The notes beneath the pieces are model-generated. The model ran no database searches and was not told the DNA's origin. It was given only the letters and a program-made list of their open reading frames with translations. The translations under genes were made by a program, and so were the position numbers. Of a stretch of DNA of 57,209 nt, positions 41,961-50,878 are shown one piece after another (within the stretch, counting starts at the first letter, position 1; each line of letters begins with the position of its first letter). Source of the stretch: Candidatus Babelota bacterium (GTDB lineage Bacteria > Babelota > Babeliae > Babelales > Vermiphilaceae); NCBI GenBank assembly GCA_029262555.1, contig JAJCZE010000013.1, forward strand, positions 1 through 57,209, in the 5' to 3' direction.

Positions 41961-43187
41961 TTAAGAATTATTAACGTCATCTTGCTGTGCTTGTTTTCGC
42001 AGGTATGCAGGCACATCTAAATCATTCAAATCAATCTCACTACTCATTTCGAGCGCTTCGGGTGCAATAGCACTTTCTTGTGTTTGTTGCTCTTGCTCAA
42101 CTGGCTCTGGCTGTAGTTCTTTTTCAACAGGCTGCTCTTGCACGGGTGTTTCAGCTGCTTGTGTTTCAACCTCGGAGTGATCAAAGACTGATGCTTTCAC
42201 CTGCTCTTGTTCAACGGACTGATCACCTTTACACCCTGTAGCGATGATAGTTACTATTACTTCACTCTCTAATGATTCATCAATAACTGAACCTAAAATA
42301 ATATTTGCATCTTCATGTGCCTGATCATAAATCACTGAAGCTGCTGCACTAATTTCATGCAACCCAAGATCTTTACCGCCAGTTATATTCAGCAAGACAC
42401 CATGTGCACCTTCAATACTTACATTTTCTAATAACGGTGAAGCGATTGCTGCCTCTGCTGCTTTACGCGCACGATCTTCTCCTGATGCTTTTCCAGTTCC
42501 CATTACTGCAATACCGCGATCACGCATAATTGCACGTACATCTGCAAAATCTACGTTGATGTGCCCCGGACGAGTGATAATGTCTGAGATACCCCGTACC
42601 GATTGTCCGAGTACTTGGTTAATCATCCCAAACGCATCAATCATTGATACATTATCATCTGCTACATCCAAAAGCTTTTGGTTTGGAAGTACGATCATTG
42701 TGTCTACTTCTTTACGGAGAGTATCTACAGCTTCCATCGCAATTTTTGAACGACGTTTACCTTCAAATAAAAAGGGCTTTGTTACTATTGCGATAGAAAG
42801 TATACCTTTTTCTCGTAATGCTCGTGCAATTACGGGAGCTGCTCCGGATCCAGTTCCACCACCCATTCCGGCAGTTAAAAATACGATATCAGCATCACCA
42901 ATTACATCCATTATTTTATCAAGATCTTCTTCTGCTGCCCGTTTGCCAATTTCTGGATTAGCACCAGTACCAAGACCTTTCGTAGACTTAATACCGATTT
43001 GTAGCTTCACATCTGCTTTTGAAAGATCAAGCGCTTGCGCATCAGTATTAGCAACAATACATTCAAAGCCTTCTACTCCAGCCTCAACCATACTGTTTAC
43101 TGTATTTCCGCCAGCACCACCAACACCAATCACTTTAATCATAGCAACTGATACAAACTCTTTTTTTTCAGCTTCCAGTGCAATCAT
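41961..43187 (-). CDS. ftsZ: cell-division GTPase FtsZ
   Basis: The protein (408 residues) has the tubulin-type core: KVIGVGGAGGNTVNSMVEAG, the GTP loop GMGGGTGSGAAPVIARALRE and DADIVFLTAGMGG. After residue 330 comes a Glu/Gln/Val-rich linker and the conserved C-terminal peptide DLNDLDVPAYLRKQ, which binds FtsA. It forms the division ring. AAGGAGAGAGC precedes the ATG, 18 bases after the ftsA stop. Confidence 0.97.
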   Translation of the reverse strand: MIALEAEKKEFVSVAMIKVIGVGGAGGNTVNSMVEAGVEGFECIVANTDAQALDLSKADVKLQIGIKSTKGLGTGANPEIGKRAAEEDLDKIMDVIGDADIVFLTAGMGGGTGSGAAPVIARALREKGILSIAIVTKPFLFEGKRRSKIAMEAVDTLRKEVDTMIVLPNQKLLDVADDNVSMIDAFGMINQVLGQSVRGISDIITRPGHINVDFADVRAIMRDRGIAVMGTGKASGEDRARKAAEAAIASPLLENVSIEGAHGVLLNITGGKDLGLHEISAAASVIYDQAHEDANIILGSVIDESLESEVIVTIIATGCKGDQSVEQEQVKASVFDHSEVETQAAETPVQEQPVEKELQPEPVEQEQQTQESAIAPEALEMSSEIDLNDLDVPAYLRKQAQQDDVNNS

Positions 43188-43205
43188 GCTCTCTCCTTGT
43201 ACTGG

Positions 43206-44438
43206 TTAAAAGAAATCAACCATCCATGCTTTCATTCGATTCAACACTTTTTTCAGCAATGGACCACTCATATCACTCATTTCATTTTCTTTTTGCTTTT
43301 GAATTGTATGCATTAAAAGGCCATACCCTGTTGCATAAATTGGACTATGCAACGAATCTGGAATAGAAAATGGCACCTTTAAATGGCCAATACGAACAGG
43401 AAGATCAAGCATTTTTTCTGCGAGAGGCTGAATGCCTTTCAATAAAGACCCTCCACCCGTAAGCACTATGCCCGTTGTAATAAACGACTCTAAGCGCTTT
43501 GAAAGAATCTCTTCATGCACGATAGCCAAAAGTTCTTGCGCTCGTGGCTCAATAATTCGAACTAAATCAGAACTACGCACCACTTGTTTTTGCTCACCAT
43601 GCACCATTTCAACTTCTATGAATTCGTCTTTCTCTAATGGTGAAGCTGCAGCACCGTGCTCTTTTTTTACTCGCTCAGCATCTTTTAATGTAGTACAAAG
43701 CCCAACGGCAATGTCGTTAGTAAAATGATTACCAGCAACCGGTAACACTTTCGTATGCCGAATTGTGCCATGCTGATAAATAGCAAAATCTGATGTCCCG
43801 CCACCAATATCTAATACAGCAACGCCCAACTTTTGCTCATCCTCACTTAATACACATAACGCTGAAGCTAATTGCTCAAGCACAATATCATGCACCGCAA
43901 CGCCGGCCGATTCGCAACATTTTACTAAATTTTGCACTGATGCAATCGCACCCATAATAATATGCGCTTGTACTTCTAATCGAATTCCATGCATCCCCCG
44001 TGGATCAGTTACCCGGTCTCTACCGTCAATTACATAGTATTGCGGTAATACATGTAAAATTTGTTGGCCATCTGGGATTGGAATGGCACGTGCCGCTGCC
44101 AATACAGCTGCCACATCATTTTCACGAATATCCCCACGCTTAATAGGAACCACTCCCTGAGAGTTGAGCGACGAAATATGCGCACCAGAAATCCCAACAG
44201 TTACCGATTCAATGGGAAGCCCTGCCATTAATTCTGCCTCTTTGATTGCAGACCGAATTGAATGAATTGTTTTAGCAACATCAACAACTACGCCTTTACT
44301 CAAACCATCTGATGGGGCTTTTCCGCATCCAATGACTTCAATTTCTTTATCTGCCAGTTGCCGTGCAACCAAAACACAAATTTTAGTAGTTCCTACGTCG
44401 ACCGTAGCAAAAATACGATCATTAAATCCTTTTGCCAT
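43206..44438 (-). CDS. ftsA: cell-division protein FtsA
   Basis: The 410-residue actin-like protein has FATVDVGTTKICVLVAR (phosphate 1), the SHS2 insert, VAVLDIGGGTSDFAIYQHG (phosphate 2) and GIVLTGGGSLLKGI (adenosine motif). A C-terminal amphipathic helix (VLNRMKAWMVDFF) fits the membrane-targeting sequence of FtsA. It tethers FtsZ filaments to the membrane. It overlaps ftsQ by 17 bases and is directly followed by ftsZ. Confidence 0.95.
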   Translation of the reverse strand: MAKGFNDRIFATVDVGTTKICVLVARQLADKEIEVIGCGKAPSDGLSKGVVVDVAKTIHSIRSAIKEAELMAGLPIESVTVGISGAHISSLNSQGVVPIKRGDIRENDVAAVLAAARAIPIPDGQQILHVLPQYYVIDGRDRVTDPRGMHGIRLEVQAHIIMGAIASVQNLVKCCESAGVAVHDIVLEQLASALCVLSEDEQKLGVAVLDIGGGTSDFAIYQHGTIRHTKVLPVAGNHFTNDIAVGLCTTLKDAERVKKEHGAAASPLEKDEFIEVEMVHGEQKQVVRSSDLVRIIEPRAQELLAIVHEEILSKRLESFITTGIVLTGGGSLLKGIQPLAEKMLDLPVRIGHLKVPFSIPDSLHSPIYATGYGLLMHTIQKQKENEMSDMSGPLLKKVLNRMKAWMVDFF

Positions 44439-45159
44439 TACGCCCCCCTTTGTAGCGTGATAACACTATTTGATGACTAAACCGTACGTCAGCCATCCAT
44501 GCAGTTTGGGTTGCCCCCTTTTGTTTTACTAATGCTTTAATTTGGCTGTGCAAATGTTTCATGCCGCCAATTGGCAAACATGATGCATTGCAGCAAATTG
44601 TTAGCAACGGATCTGCATTATCCTGCAAGCGCCATAATTGCTCACTTTCAATCGTTACTGAAAAACGCTCAAAAATATGCTCTTTAATGCTTGCCTCAAT
44701 CGCAGCCATCACTTCATTTGAAACAGATTCTAAAAGCAATTCCGATGCACGAATATGCGGCAACCGTTCAAGCACGTACTGCGCATAATAATTAGATGGG
44801 ATAATTGATTGCATATCAGTTAATACATGAGAATTATTAATGATTGCCACTGGCCGTGGTGCACTTATTGAAAGCTCAGCAAGATTATGAGGAAATGAAC
44901 GAATATCAATTTGTTCAATTTCTGGAAAAATACGGGAAAGCTCACGCATCAGCGCGGAAACTTGATACGCACCTTCACATTCTAAAAGCGAAACCTGCTT
45001 TTCAATAGCAGAACGAACCTGTGCAGAAAGATGAGGATCAAATGAATAGGAAATATAACGAATATCACAAACACGAGATCGCATCTGCTCAAATAAGGCG
45101 AAAAACCCAAAAACGCTGATAAGCGCTGTAAAAAAATACAATGATATACGATTTCCCAT
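44422..45159 (-). CDS. ftsQ: FtsQ/DivIB-like cell-division protein
   Basis: The 245-residue protein has one N-terminal membrane helix (ISLYFFTALISVFGFFAL) and a periplasmic part with a POTRA-like region (IRYISYSFDPHLSAQ to APRPVAII). The sequence is diverged; the call rests on topology and on position directly before ftsA and ftsZ, the usual place of ftsQ. FtsQ links FtsB-FtsL to the septal peptidoglycan synthase. Its end overlaps ftsA by 17 bases. Confidence 0.8.
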   Translation of the reverse strand: MGNRISLYFFTALISVFGFFALFEQMRSRVCDIRYISYSFDPHLSAQVRSAIEKQVSLLECEGAYQVSALMRELSRIFPEIEQIDIRSFPHNLAELSISAPRPVAIINNSHVLTDMQSIIPSNYYAQYVLERLPHIRASELLLESVSNEVMAAIEASIKEHIFERFSVTIESEQLWRLQDNADPLLTICCNASCLPIGGMKHLHSQIKALVKQKGATQTAWMADVRFSHQIVLSRYKGGRNGKRI

Positions 45160-45193
45160 CCCTCTCTCCCCTCTAGTAGAGATCCCTAGTAAT

Positions 45194-45223
45194 CGTATAC
45201 CGTTTTTTTCAAACGAGAGTCAA
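45194..45223 (-). promoter_or_regulatory. promoter of ftsQ-ftsA-ftsZ
   Basis: Leftward TTGACT (45218-45223) and TATACG (45194-45199) are 18 bases apart; the ftsQ start is 35 bases downstream. Confidence 0.55.
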
Positions 45224-45283
45224 CGCTTTGAGAAAATCAAGCGATCGAGCCAGACGAGCAGAATATCTCAGTTGAAATGATAC

Positions 45284-46174
45284 TTACGAATCGCTAGGAG
45301 CCAACGCTCTGAGCGTGTCCCAAGAATAAGGCTTAAATGAATAAGTAGCCGTATGGGCTGCAAATGACACTTTCTTTGTTTCATCATCATCAAAAGAGTA
45401 TCCAGCGCCTTCAGCCACTTGCTTGTAATCAGATAATACATCATCATCAGGGCTAAATTGCAAACCAACCTTTAAAGTGCAACAACCGTTACAGAGTGCT
45501 CTTTTTGCAAGTTCTTTTAAGTTTTCACCGGTCAAACATTTATTAATACGCACAATCAGAGCATATCTCTCTTCATCTATCTCGAATGAATACATTGCAC
45601 CCAAACATACTTGCTCCAAATATCTATTGATAGATCTTTTTGCTCTCATTAATGCCTGCCCATCGCACAAATGCACATCACTAGTGGATACATTACCATT
45701 TGAAGCGAGGCAGTCTTTCTCGGGATTATATTTTCGAGTTGCTGTCTTATTTTGATCGTCAAATGTATAATCAAAATCTTCAATTATTGCTCGATAAGCC
45801 TTTATCTTAACAATACTCATATCGCATGTTGTTTGTACTTTCAAAACGTGATAACCCTCTTTACTCAATACTCTCTTTGCCAATTTCTGCAATAACTGAA
45901 CAGAGATAATTGTATTACAGTGAATACGCAGTGTATCCCCATCTTCTTGCGTAAAACTTTCTATAAAAACAAAAGAATCAACCTTCTCAGCTTCCAACAA
46001 ACTTTCAACAGATTTTCTTGCAGTTTTTAACGGATCAGCAAATCGAGATTCTTGTACTTTAGGAGTACAACGAAAGGGCTCTGTGACTGCAAAACTATCT
46101 ATATCCATAAAAAAATCTGGTGCCTGTACCTTAGATGCAAAAACAAGTACAAAAAGGAAGAGCATGTTTTTCAT
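45284..46174 (-). CDS. secreted protein with internally duplicated domain
   Basis: The product (296 residues) has a signal peptide (NMLFLFVLVFASKVQA) and two homologous halves, about residues 50-155 and 175-280. Each has ARKSVESLLEA/AKRSINRYLEQ at its start, LLQKLAKRVLSKEGYHVLKV/LKELAKRALCNGCCTLKVGL in the middle and FDYTFDDQNK/AGYSFDDDETK at its end. The domain is unknown to me. It is nine bases downstream of rlmB and probably co-transcribed with it. Confidence 0.65.
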   Translation of the reverse strand: MKNMLFLFVLVFASKVQAPDFFMDIDSFAVTEPFRCTPKVQESRFADPLKTARKSVESLLEAEKVDSFVFIESFTQEDGDTLRIHCNTIISVQLLQKLAKRVLSKEGYHVLKVQTTCDMSIVKIKAYRAIIEDFDYTFDDQNKTATRKYNPEKDCLASNGNVSTSDVHLCDGQALMRAKRSINRYLEQVCLGAMYSFEIDEERYALIVRINKCLTGENLKELAKRALCNGCCTLKVGLQFSPDDDVLSDYKQVAEGAGYSFDDDETKKVSFAAHTATYSFKPYSWDTLRALAPSDS

Positions 46175-46183
46175 GGCAAGCCT

Positions 46184-46921
46184 CTAAATAAGATTATGTT
46201 TTGATCCGATCATGAAAAGAAGTATTCCTGCAGCTACCGATGCATTGTACGAAACATCCGCAGTTTTTTGAGGAAGGGTGATTGGCGTTCCAAATTTACG
46301 TAATGGCTTTGCAATACCAACAGCTTCATTTCCAATTACGATACACGTAGGTAATGGATAGGATTCTTTAGTGGCATCTTTACCATCCAGCATCGCCAGA
46401 TATATTCTATAATTAAGCTTAGAAAGCATCTGCAAGCCTTCCTGTGCGGAAGATACGTGTTGAATCTCAAGATGTTCAGAAAGACCCGCAGAAGATTTAA
46501 TGGCAACCGCATTTAACGGCGCTGAATTTCTTGATGTCATTACTACGCCCGATGCTCCTGCACAATACGCTGATCGCAAAATTGCGCCTAAATTTCGTGG
46601 ATCTTGGATAGAATCAAGCATAATCACAAATGGCTGCTTTTCTGGCTCAAATGGTTTTTTACGAAACGGAAAAGTCTGCACCCAAGAAACAACACCTTGA
46701 TGCTCGGTGGTGCCAGCCATTTTGGTAAGCACATCACGAGAAACATATTGAATAGGAATAGGATACTTCGGCATTAAGGCCTCAATCTCGCGCCACTGCT
46801 TTGGAACAGGTTTGGTCGTATAAATTGAGATCACTTTACGACGCTTTGCCTTTAACACCTCAATTATGGGATGCATCCCGTAAATGAGTTCACCTTGAGT
46901 CTGTTTTTTCTTTCGTACCAT
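46184..46921 (-). CDS. rlmB: TrmH-family rRNA 2'-O-methyltransferase (RlmB-like)
   Basis: The protein (245 residues) has an N-terminal substrate-binding domain (about 10-80; GELIYGMHPIIEVLKAKRRK) and a SpoU/TrmH knotted domain with motifs LDSIQDPRNLGAILRSAYCA, CIVIGNEAVGIAKPL and SYNASVAAGILLF. It methylates a ribose of 23S rRNA (G2251 in E. coli). An RlmB assignment is favoured by the N-terminal domain; other SpoU rRNA methylases are possible. Confidence 0.88.
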   Translation of the reverse strand: MVRKKKQTQGELIYGMHPIIEVLKAKRRKVISIYTTKPVPKQWREIEALMPKYPIPIQYVSRDVLTKMAGTTEHQGVVSWVQTFPFRKKPFEPEKQPFVIMLDSIQDPRNLGAILRSAYCAGASGVVMTSRNSAPLNAVAIKSSAGLSEHLEIQHVSSAQEGLQMLSKLNYRIYLAMLDGKDATKESYPLPTCIVIGNEAVGIAKPLRKFGTPITLPQKTADVSYNASVAAGILLFMIGSKHNLI

Positions 46922-46969
46922 AAAAAGCCTTTCTTATAGGCTTTATCATACCACGATTTGAAATTATTA

Positions 46970-47242
46970 CTATTGCCTTTTAGCGACTTGTTGAAGCTTT
47001 TCCGCTAGATCATACAAACGGCTGTGCCTTTCCCCTTCAACCTGAATGCCACCCTCCTCTCTAAGGCGCGCAACAAGCTCTTGAAGCTGCCCAACATCCT
47101 GAGGAAAAAGATCCAATGCTTTGTATAGCGCTTCAAAATTACCCGCCCTAACACTCTTTTCAACAAGAGCTTCCCATCCGGGACTTTGATGACAATAGCT
47201 CATGCCACTCATACTCAAAAGTAATAAAATTCGTAAAAACAT
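46970..47242 (-). CDS. small secreted protein of unknown function
   Basis: The 90-residue product has a signal peptide (FLRILLLLSMSGMSYC) and a helical, Glu/Leu-rich mature part (QLQELVARLREEGG; LYDLAEKLQQVAKRQ). GGGAGGCC lies ahead of the ATG. It is divergent from alr and upstream of rlmB on the same strand. No family is recognised. Confidence 0.6.
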   Translation of the reverse strand: MFLRILLLLSMSGMSYCHQSPGWEALVEKSVRAGNFEALYKALDLFPQDVGQLQELVARLREEGGIQVEGERHSRLYDLAEKLQQVAKRQ

Positions 47243-47312
47243 AAGGCCTCCCTAAAAAGTACGGTATACTGTCCCTCAATCAAGCAACTTCGCAATCAAG
47301 GCGTATCATACG

Positions 47313-48491
47313 ATGAATAACATACGAACGTGGATTGAAATCGATAACCACCATTTTAATCACAATGTATCACAGTATAAAAGAATAATTGGCCCTCGCA
47401 ATCTTTCATTAGTAATCAAAGCCAATGCATATGGCCATGGTATTGAGCAGTTAGCGAACCTTGGGGAATGCAATTCGAATGTACATTCATTTTGCGTAGC
47501 TACAGTGCAAGAAGCGCTTACCGCTCGCAAAGCGGGTGCAAAAAAGCCGATTCTTGTTATGGGCCTATTGGATGATGATCCAAGCAGCATTATCAATAAA
47601 AATATAGCACTCACGCTCTATGATTATGAAATCGCACGATACGTACAATCCATTGCAGCACAGCACCATGCAACAATTTCCGTGCATATTAAAATTGATA
47701 CGGGCCTTTCACGATTGGGAATGACTGTTGAAGATGCACCACAATTCATAAAATATGTACGTAGTTTGCCCAATATTGAAATACAAGGCGTCTATTCTCA
47801 TTGCGCTGAGTCACACAAAAAAGATAGCGCTTTCACGCTTGCGCAACAGTCTCTTTTTCAGTCATTAATAAAAGACCTTCTTACTGACGGACACGAATTT
47901 CCATACATTCATTTTGCAAATAGTGCAGCAACGAGCTCCTTGGACCTACCATTTTGCAATTTTTTTCGCATCGGTATTGGCGCACTCGGCCTTTGGCCAA
48001 GCCAAGAAAATAAAACAATCACGCAAAAACGGTATCCTGGATTTATTCTCAAACCTATTTTAACGTGGAAAACGCACATTCTTGCTATCAAAAACGTTAC
48101 ACAAAACAGCTTCATCGGATATGATCGCACATTTCAAGCCCCACATGATATGCGCATCGCACTTCTTCCCATTGGGTATTACGACGGATATGATTTTCGA
48201 TTGTATAATAAAGGATCGGTTTTAATGTGTGGTATTCCTGCGCCGATCATTGGGCGCATTTCTATGAATATAACGAGCATTGATATTACGCATATTCCGC
48301 ATGCACAGCGTAAGGACGAAGTACACCTCATGGCAGGAAGCCCAATAATTCATCCGTATACTTTAGGCCAACTCGCTGGCAATCCAAACATTCGAGAAAT
48401 GATTACAAAGCTCAGCCCTACTATTTCTCGTAAAATCATTAACTATTCCGTGGAACTTGAAGAAAAAATAGGTATACTAAATCATCTTTAG
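47313..48491 (+). CDS. alr: alanine racemase
   Basis: The protein (392 residues) has the PLP barrel with SLVIKANAYGHGIEQLA (the Lys binds PLP), HIKIDTGLSRLGM and IPAPIIGRISMNITSIDIT in the C-terminal domain. The catalytic Tyr is in NSFIGYDRTFQ. It supplies D-alanine for peptidoglycan, consistent with PgeF and FtsQ/A/Z here. Length is close to the family's usual 360-390. The deoxynucleoside kinase follows 35 bases later. Confidence 0.95.
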   Translation: MNNIRTWIEIDNHHFNHNVSQYKRIIGPRNLSLVIKANAYGHGIEQLANLGECNSNVHSFCVATVQEALTARKAGAKKPILVMGLLDDDPSSIINKNIALTLYDYEIARYVQSIAAQHHATISVHIKIDTGLSRLGMTVEDAPQFIKYVRSLPNIEIQGVYSHCAESHKKDSAFTLAQQSLFQSLIKDLLTDGHEFPYIHFANSAATSSLDLPFCNFFRIGIGALGLWPSQENKTITQKRYPGFILKPILTWKTHILAIKNVTQNSFIGYDRTFQAPHDMRIALLPIGYYDGYDFRLYNKGSVLMCGIPAPIIGRISMNITSIDITHIPHAQRKDEVHLMAGSPIIHPYTLGQLAGNPNIREMITKLSPTISRKIINYSVELEEKIGILNHL

Positions 48492-48526
48492 CCATACACA
48501 TACTCACGTAAATAGGAGCCATTTGC

Positions 48527-49225
48527 ATGTACATCCTGGAAGGAAACATAGGAGCTGGTAAATCAACATTTTTGCGATTACTCTCAGAGCATATGAAAGA
48601 CGTGCAAACTGTTGATGAACCGGTAAACAATTGGCAACACACTGTTTACGGCCAATCGCTCTTAACCAACTTCTATGAAGACCCCAAGCGATGGGCATAT
48701 ACCTTTGAACTGCTCACCATGATCTGCCGCGTGCAAGAGCATTTAAAAGAGCAAGAAAAAGAATATAAAACAAAAATTGCAGAACGTTCTATTTATTCTG
48801 GCTATTATTGCTTTGCGCATAATAGCTTTGCGCAAGATTTTTTAAGCAGCATTGAATGGCAAATGTATAAAGAATGGTTTGCGCTGCTTATTCCGAATAA
48901 ATGCACCCCACCTCAAGGCTTTATTTATTTGCGCGTATCACCAGAAGTCGCATACGAACGAATTCGTAAACGTAATCGTCATGCAGAAAAGACACTCTCT
49001 CTTGCGTATCTCAAGCAAATTCATCGGCGCCACGAAGCATTTCTTACAAAAAAAGAGGGAATCCTTCCGGAGCTCAAGCGCGTACCAGTGCTTACACTCG
49101 ATTGCAATGAAGAGTTTGAAAATAATCCTGCGCAGCTTCATCGGCATATGCATGCAATTGAATCATTCCTCACGCAAACGGGCGCACATATCCCGCCGTA
49201 TAGGCATCAGCATCTGCATATATAA
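48527..49225 (+). CDS. deoxynucleoside kinase
   Basis: The 232-residue product has the dNK fold: P-loop MYILEGNIGAGKSTFLRLL, DEPVNNW (substrate Glu-Pro), the ERS motif AERSIYSGYYCFA and the lid Arg pattern YERIRKRNRHAEK. It phosphorylates deoxynucleosides for DNA synthesis; which ones cannot be read off. The ERS...YCFA motif is close to animal and giant-virus dNKs and to some bacterial dGK/dAK. Salvage suits an intracellular parasite that takes nucleosides from its host. AGGAG precedes the ATG. Confidence 0.85.
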   Translation: MYILEGNIGAGKSTFLRLLSEHMKDVQTVDEPVNNWQHTVYGQSLLTNFYEDPKRWAYTFELLTMICRVQEHLKEQEKEYKTKIAERSIYSGYYCFAHNSFAQDFLSSIEWQMYKEWFALLIPNKCTPPQGFIYLRVSPEVAYERIRKRNRHAEKTLSLAYLKQIHRRHEAFLTKKEGILPELKRVPVLTLDCNEEFENNPAQLHRHMHAIESFLTQTGAHIPPYRHQHLHI

Positions 49226-49236
49226 AAACTAAGCTA

Positions 49237-49923
49237 TCAAACGCCATACATCTTCGTTCCCAGCACTCTCCCCAGTCTTCTTTTTCTGGTAAATGGATGT
49301 GTATAGACTTTCCGAGTAACAAACTCTACAGCACCTGAACCAAACCCTCGAGCCTCGCGCCCGAACGTTTCTTCAGTCTCGTACTCTTCTAAATTTAGCA
49401 ACCAACTGTATAGCAACCTCGCTGCTATCAAAAGCGTAGCTATACCTCCGGCCCATTTTAATGCTGAGCTATATGCGCGCTTTTCTTCATCAGAAAGAGC
49501 TTGGCCTTCAATGTGTTTTTTATGAGCTGCCATAATACCATCTTTTACTGCTTGCGATGCGCCTTCAATACGCTCACTTAATCGTTGAATAAAAGGCTTA
49601 TTCGCTCTTAATTCGGCAACTTTTTTTCTTGCCATATCTGCCCCAATAGCACCTGCTGCAATAGGGCCAGTCGCTATAATAGTCAATAATTTTGCAGGAC
49701 CTCCTGCCCAATTTGTAGCTGCCTGGTAGGCAACCAACTCCTCATCAGTAAGCGGCTGCTTTTTAATATGCTTTTTAAATGCAGCGGCAAAACCATTTTG
49801 CACCTCCCTTGGTACACTTTTTATAGACTCCATCCTTGATGGATTTGGCATATCAGCCGCCAGAATAGCGCTATTCACTAAAAAACTTGATAGTAAAATG
49901 ATAAATAATAAAATCTTCTTCAT
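49237..49923 (-). CDS. secreted or membrane protein with two repeats
   Basis: The protein (228 residues) has a signal peptide (LLFIILLSSFLVNSAILA) and two copies of a helical repeat: VQNGFAAAFKKHIKKQPLTD with AATNWAGGPAKLLTIIATG, and VKDGIMAAHKKHIEGQALSD with SALKWAGGIATLLIAARLL. The hydrophobic ends of each may insert into membrane. The tail is basic (RKRRLGRVLG). AGGGGTG lies ahead of the ATG. Its promoter region holds a ten-base C tract (see 49956-49990). Confidence 0.65.
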   Translation of the reverse strand: MKKILLFIILLSSFLVNSAILAADMPNPSRMESIKSVPREVQNGFAAAFKKHIKKQPLTDEELVAYQAATNWAGGPAKLLTIIATGPIAAGAIGADMARKKVAELRANKPFIQRLSERIEGASQAVKDGIMAAHKKHIEGQALSDEEKRAYSSALKWAGGIATLLIAARLLYSWLLNLEEYETEETFGREARGFGSGAVEFVTRKVYTHPFTRKRRLGRVLGTKMYGV

Positions 49924-49955
49924 GCATCACCCCTATTTAAATACCCTTACATTTC

Positions 49956-49990
49956 ATTATATTCAAATAGTAACAAATGCGGGGGGGGGG
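49956..49990 (-). promoter_or_regulatory. promoter with G10/C10 homopolymer at the -35 position
   Basis: Leftward TATAAT lies at 49956-49961, 33 bases before the ATG at 49923. At the proper -35 distance (17 bases), the sequence runs into the homopolymer 49981-49990 (ten G on +, ten C on -). Changes in tract length would shift upstream contacts, as in phase-variable promoters of other bacteria. Confidence 0.5.
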
Positions 49991-50007
49991 TATGCAAGAG
50001 ATGGGCA

Positions 50008-50036
50008 CGAAAAAGGCGGGGATCACTCCCCGCCTT
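50008..50036 (-). terminator. rho-independent terminator
   Basis: AAGGCGGGG (50013-50021) pairs perfectly with CCCCGCCTT (50028-50036) with a six-base loop, followed leftward by a T-run. It ends the unit that includes the 48-residue membrane protein. Confidence 0.75.
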
Positions 50037-50161
50037 AATCACAAAACTGGTAATTTCCTACAGACGATATTTTCTGAATTAAAAATTGAGTAAAAAAGGG
50101 AACTCGAAGGCCCCGAGAGATTTTTAATTTTATTACGAAAGCAAATTCTCTTTTATGGAAG

Positions 50162-50308
50162 CTACTTACTATATTTCTTTTTATAGTAACTGAATAGTGA
50201 GTAACCCATCAATACCAGTATGGTGTACAGCAATGCTGTATCCATCCATGCTGGCGGACTTTGCTGAAACCGTGAAGCTGTCTGAATCAAATCCTGTAAA
50301 CTATACAT
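50162..50308 (-). CDS. 48-residue single-pass membrane protein
   Basis: A short frame encodes MYSLQDLIQTASRFQQSPPA, then a hydrophobic helix (TALLYTILVLMGYSLF) and a basic end (YYKKKYSK). Orientation by charge would put the C-terminus inside. A GAGGTGAGAGCC site precedes the ATG. It lies downstream of immunity-like genes, between them and a strong terminator. No family is recognised; the size and basic tail resemble small toxins of the type I class, but no antitoxin RNA was identified. Confidence 0.6.
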   Translation of the reverse strand: MYSLQDLIQTASRFQQSPPAWMDTALLYTILVLMGYSLFSYYKKKYSK

Positions 50309-50380
50309 GGCTCTCACCTCTATTTAAAGTGTTGGCAATACCGCAACAATACCGGTAGCAACTCTACTTTACCCTTATTT

Positions 50381-50809
50381 TTAATAAGTAAAATACTGTC
50401 GAGAACCTTCTGGCTCACTCAGTGCTTCATCTAAAGAAAAGCTCCACTGCTTTACGGCTGCGACTTGCATATCATCACAATTTTTTGCTGAGCGCATTTC
50501 ATCTATAAGTAATTTTGTATCAGTAGACGAAGTAAATCCATAATATATTTCTAAAAACTTTATCATCCCATCAAATGCTTCTTGCTTAGTTAAAATACTT
50601 TTGTTTTCAATCGAATCAATCCAATCCTTCCAGATTGCAGGATCAATTGTAATATCATCAGATAAAAACTGCATTCCGCTCAATAGAGATCCAATATCGT
50701 CTGAAGCAGTAATCCTATAATGCTCTTCCAAAAAAATTCTCATTGCGTTATATGCTTGGAGTTTACTTAGCTTGTTCTTTATTGTCTTTATCCTTTTAGT
50801 GGGAGCCAT
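50381..50809 (-). CDS. immunity-like protein with duplicated domain
   Basis: The 142-residue product has two related halves: YNAMRIFLEEHYRITASDDI with AIWKDWIDSI, and FDGMIKFLEIYYGFTSSTDT with AAVKQWSFSLDEAL. The first half has the AM-x-x-FLE-x-YY...SDDIG-x-LL pattern that I associate with immunity proteins of contact-dependent or other polymorphic toxin systems. It has no signal peptide, as expected of a cytoplasmic immunity protein. It lies downstream of the orphan toxin tip cassette. Confidence 0.6.
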   Translation of the reverse strand: MAPTKRIKTIKNKLSKLQAYNAMRIFLEEHYRITASDDIGSLLSGMQFLSDDITIDPAIWKDWIDSIENKSILTKQEAFDGMIKFLEIYYGFTSSTDTKLLIDEMRSAKNCDDMQVAAVKQWSFSLDEALSEPEGSRQYFTY

Positions 50810-50878
50810 CTTGATAGCGTTGCCTCTGAATTAAAAAACTTTAGGGACCTTATTGCTTACTCCCCTCTCATAAATGTC

